A stretch of 64,000 nucleotides of DNA from Micavibrio sp. UBA2137. GTDB lineage: Bacteria; Pseudomonadota; Alphaproteobacteria; Micavibrionales; Micavibrionaceae. Shown one piece after another: positions 61,984 to 64,000 of this stretch. Numbering within the stretch: the stretch's first letter is position 1; every line of letters begins with the position of its first letter. The stretch spans positions 353,650-417,649 of the forward strand of contig DCXL01000004.1 in NCBI GenBank assembly GCA_002328415.1. The letters run 5' to 3'. Both the position numbers and the translations under genes were made by a program. The notes beneath the pieces are model-generated. The model did not search any database and was not told the origin of the DNA. It was given only the letters and a program-made list of their open reading frames with translations.

Positions 61984-62784
61984 TTAAGAGGAAAGAACGG
62001 ACGCTTTAACCCACCAGTTGAGATTGGATTGAGAGAGCGCTTCAGCACATTTTTCAGCATCTTGCAGGTTGTTAAACAATCCAAAACAAGTTGAACCGCT
62101 GCCTGACATGCCAACTTGCTGGACATGATTTGAGGCTTCCAACGCCTTTACCGCTTGCTTTACATCAGGCGCAAGCGCGCACGCGGCGGCAAATAAATCA
62201 TTATTGTAAGTCTTATTAACTGGCACCTGATGAAAGGCATGAAAGGCCGCGGCCGTTGAGACATGTGCATCTGGCCAGACAAGGCAAATATAGCGCGCAC
62301 CAGGCAAATAACCTTTGTCCAGTATATCACCCACCCCTTTCACAAGCGTAGGACGAGCAATGATACACACAGGCAACTCATTGCCCAGTTCCTGACCTAT
62401 TTCACACAGCATATTCTCTGTCAGGCGCGTATCATAAATTCTGTTAAGCGCTTTGAGCGTTGCAGCAGCATCACTTGACCCACCCCCTAGGCCTGCACCT
62501 GCTGGAATATTCTTTTGAACAACAATCTTCTGAGAGACAGTGACATTTGTTTCGTTTTCAAACAGACTCACGGCACGCACGATCAGATCATCTTTCTGAT
62601 TTTCAGGGGTATGGCGTGCAAATTCTCCGGTAACCTCATATGAGAACTCAGGCGCATCCTCAAACCTCAAAACATCACCAAATTCGGTGAAGACCATCAA
62701 GCTTTCTAATTCATGTAATTTATCAGGTCTCTTATTTAGTATATTGAGATATATATTTATTTTAGCAGGAGCAGTTACGCGCAT
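61984..62784 (-). CDS. ispE: 4-diphosphocytidyl-2-C-methyl-D-erythritol kinase
   Basis: GHMP kinase of the MEP isoprenoid pathway. The 266-residue protein has the N-terminal APAKINIYLNI with catalytic Lys8, the phosphate loop NIPAGAGLGGGSSDAAATLK (93-112) and the C-terminal GMSGSGSTCFGLF. It follows ispDF by 12 bases on the same strand, so two genes encoding three successive pathway steps are grouped. Confidence 0.96.
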   Translation of the reverse strand: MRVTAPAKINIYLNILNKRPDKLHELESLMVFTEFGDVLRFEDAPEFSYEVTGEFARHTPENQKDDLIVRAVSLFENETNVTVSQKIVVQKNIPAGAGLGGGSSDAAATLKALNRIYDTRLTENMLCEIGQELGNELPVCIIARPTLVKGVGDILDKGYLPGARYICLVWPDAHVSTAAAFHAFHQVPVNKTYNNDLFAAACALAPDVKQAVKALEASNHVQQVGMSGSGSTCFGLFNNLQDAEKCAEALSQSNLNWWVKASVLSS

Positions 62785-62796
62785 AAGGCTGTCTTT

Positions 62797-63918
62797 CTAA
62801 AATCGAGCCGTTACAAGAACCTGCGCCGCAATGCCCTCTTTACGCCCTGTAAAACCAAGCCCCTCTGTCGTTGTTGCCTTTATATTCACATGCGCATTTT
62901 CAAGACCTAAGAGACTTGCGATGTGGGCGCGCATATCTGCTTTATAATCTGACAGTTTTGGAGCCTCACAAATCACAGTCACATCCACATTTGATATGCG
63001 TCCACCCTCTTTTGCAAGTAGGCTACAGGCATGCTCTACAAAGCGAGAGGATGCCGCCCCTTTCCATTGTGGGTCAGATGGAGGAAAATGCTCCCCTATA
63101 TCCCCCGCGCCTATTGTACCCAGCATAGCATCGGTCAAGGCATGCAACACAACATCAGCATCGGAATGTCCTTCAAGACTGTGCGTATGCGGCACCTTAA
63201 CGCCACCCAACATGACATGATCACCAGTTTTCGCAAATTTATGCACATCAAAGCCTAAACCTGTTTTAACTATATCCTGCGAAGTCATATTTTGCGCTCT
63301 TTCATAATCTGCCTCGGTTGTTATTTTGAAAAGCGTCTCTGCGCCTTCGACACATATGATCTCACCACCCGCAGCCTCAAAGGCACTTGCATCGTCTGTA
63401 AAGCCTGTGCCAACCTTTTCATAGGCACTTATAAGGCTCTGAACATGAAAAGCCTGTGGTGTTTGCACACGTAAAACTTTATCACGGTCGATATCCCCGC
63501 TTCCATCCTTCAACCGCAGCGTATCAACCACAGGACACGCAACAACAACGCCCCTCTCCTCACCAAGGTCGTTAATGATGTGAGTTATAATCTCATGGGT
63601 AATAAAGGGGCGCGCCGCATCATGTATAAGAACATAATCAGACGTAAGGGCGCGCAGTCCATGCAGTACACTCTCTGAGCGTGATGCACCCCCGTAAATT
63701 GGACTATTTATAGTGCGCCCTTCTAGAGCCTGTTCATACAAATCATCATGCGCTTTGCTCATAACAACTTGTACGTCATCAATCTCTGGATGTGAGAGAA
63801 ACGTATCAACAGAATGCATTAAGACTGCTTTTCCGTCCAAGGGCAAATATGGTTTGGGAACGCCCTTTCCCATACGAGAGCTTTGACCGGCTGCTACGAT
63901 AAGGGCTGAAATGCGCAT
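62797..63918 (-). CDS. ispDF: Bifunctional IspD/IspF: MEP cytidylyltransferase and MECDP synthase
   Basis: Fusion of the third and fifth MEP pathway enzymes. In the 373 residues, IspD covers about 1-215 with the nucleotide-binding IVAAGQSSRMGKGVPKPYLP, VLIHDAARPFI and RVQTPQAFHV; IspF covers about 218-373 with TGLGFDVHKF (zinc ligands Asp224, His226), HSLEGHSDADVVLHALTDAM, GDIGEHFPP and KATTTEGLGFTGRKEGIA. The fusion is usual in Alphaproteobacteria. It is followed by ispE, the fourth enzyme. Confidence 0.97.
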   Translation of the reverse strand: MRISALIVAAGQSSRMGKGVPKPYLPLDGKAVLMHSVDTFLSHPEIDDVQVVMSKAHDDLYEQALEGRTINSPIYGGASRSESVLHGLRALTSDYVLIHDAARPFITHEIITHIINDLGEERGVVVACPVVDTLRLKDGSGDIDRDKVLRVQTPQAFHVQSLISAYEKVGTGFTDDASAFEAAGGEIICVEGAETLFKITTEADYERAQNMTSQDIVKTGLGFDVHKFAKTGDHVMLGGVKVPHTHSLEGHSDADVVLHALTDAMLGTIGAGDIGEHFPPSDPQWKGAASSRFVEHACSLLAKEGGRISNVDVTVICEAPKLSDYKADMRAHIASLLGLENAHVNIKATTTEGLGFTGRKEGIAAQVLVTARF

Positions 63919-63947
63919 AGGCTTATTTTGGGAAACTGGGGTTTAAA

Positions 63948-64000
63948 TGGTGGGCGATGACGGGCTCGAACCGCCGACCCTCTCGGTGTAAACGAGATGC
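63948..64000 (-). tRNA. tRNA-Val (anticodon TAC), cut by window edge
   Basis: The 3' part of a minus-strand tRNA: CCA (63948-63950), discriminator A, acceptor ATCGCCC (63952-63958), T arm with GGTTCGAGCCC, and an anticodon stem TCTCG/CGAGA with loop TTTACAC that reads TAC. The 5' acceptor and D arm are outside the window. It lies 30 bases upstream of ispDF. Confidence 0.9.

Noticed and set aside
1..64000. CRISPR arrays, insertion sequences, prophage or toxin-antitoxin loci
   Set aside because: No regularly spaced repeats, transposase or integrase motifs, or terminal inverted repeats were seen; nearly all space is occupied by recognised core genes.

Overview
This window looks like a stretch of conserved core genome from a free-living-type alphaproteobacterium with roughly 45 percent G+C (estimated by eye). 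The evidence is the gene order (eno-ftsB-pdhABC; rpsB-tsf-pyrH-frr-uppS-cdsA-dxr-rseP-bamA-skp-lpxD-fabZ-lpxA-lpxI-lpxB; nuoA-N followed by birA-coaX-rnj-DUF1467-proS-lolC-lolD-dnaE), LpxI instead of LpxH, a lipoyl domain fused to the E1-beta subunit, a fused IspDF, and a LexA site of the alphaproteobacterial GTTC-N7-GTTC type in front of lexA. No rRNA, CRISPR array, insertion sequence, prophage or integrase was found. The species cannot be named from sequence alone.

Layout. 1-3661: pyruvate dehydrogenase genes pdhC (cut by the window edge), pdhB and pdhA on the minus strand, with a small opposite-strand gene wedged between pdhC and pdhB. 3797-9718: ftsB, eno, kdsA, pyrG, secG and tpiA (minus), with a plus-strand DUF4112 gene between eno and kdsA. 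9834-18357: a plus-strand set (ppiD-like chaperone, lexA, gltX, gltA) alternating with minus-strand genes for a divergent polysaccharide deacetylase and ComEC. 18358-32950: one long minus-strand block for lipid A, outer-membrane assembly, isoprenoid and phospholipid synthesis, and translation. 33084-45209: minus-strand nitroreductase-like gene, dnaE, lolD, lolC, proS, two small membrane or secreted proteins, rnj, coaX and birA. 45184-60115: all fourteen complex I genes nuoA-N, with a MazG-type nucleotide pyrophosphohydrolase inserted between nuoG and nuoH. 60303-64000: tRNA-Asp, ald, two tandem small ORFs, ispE, ispDF and a tRNA-Val cut by the right edge.

The genes cover central carbon flow (enolase, triose phosphate isomerase, pyruvate dehydrogenase, citrate synthase), respiration (complex I), envelope building (Kdo and lipid A synthesis, BAM, Lol export, undecaprenyl and CDP-diacylglycerol supply) and translation or replication.

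Most of the window is ordinary. The observations most worth checking are: a cluster of five GANTC (CcrM-type) sites around the ftsB promoter; a 12-bp hairpin that hides the ald ribosome binding site; two unlisted tandem small ORFs of 42-43 codons with strong ribosome binding sites; a comEC gene with no ordinary in-frame start codon next to a T7 homopolymer; the pyrophosphohydrolase embedded in the nuo operon; and the small gene inserted in the pdh cluster that overlaps the pdhB end. All positions and alignments were read by eye.
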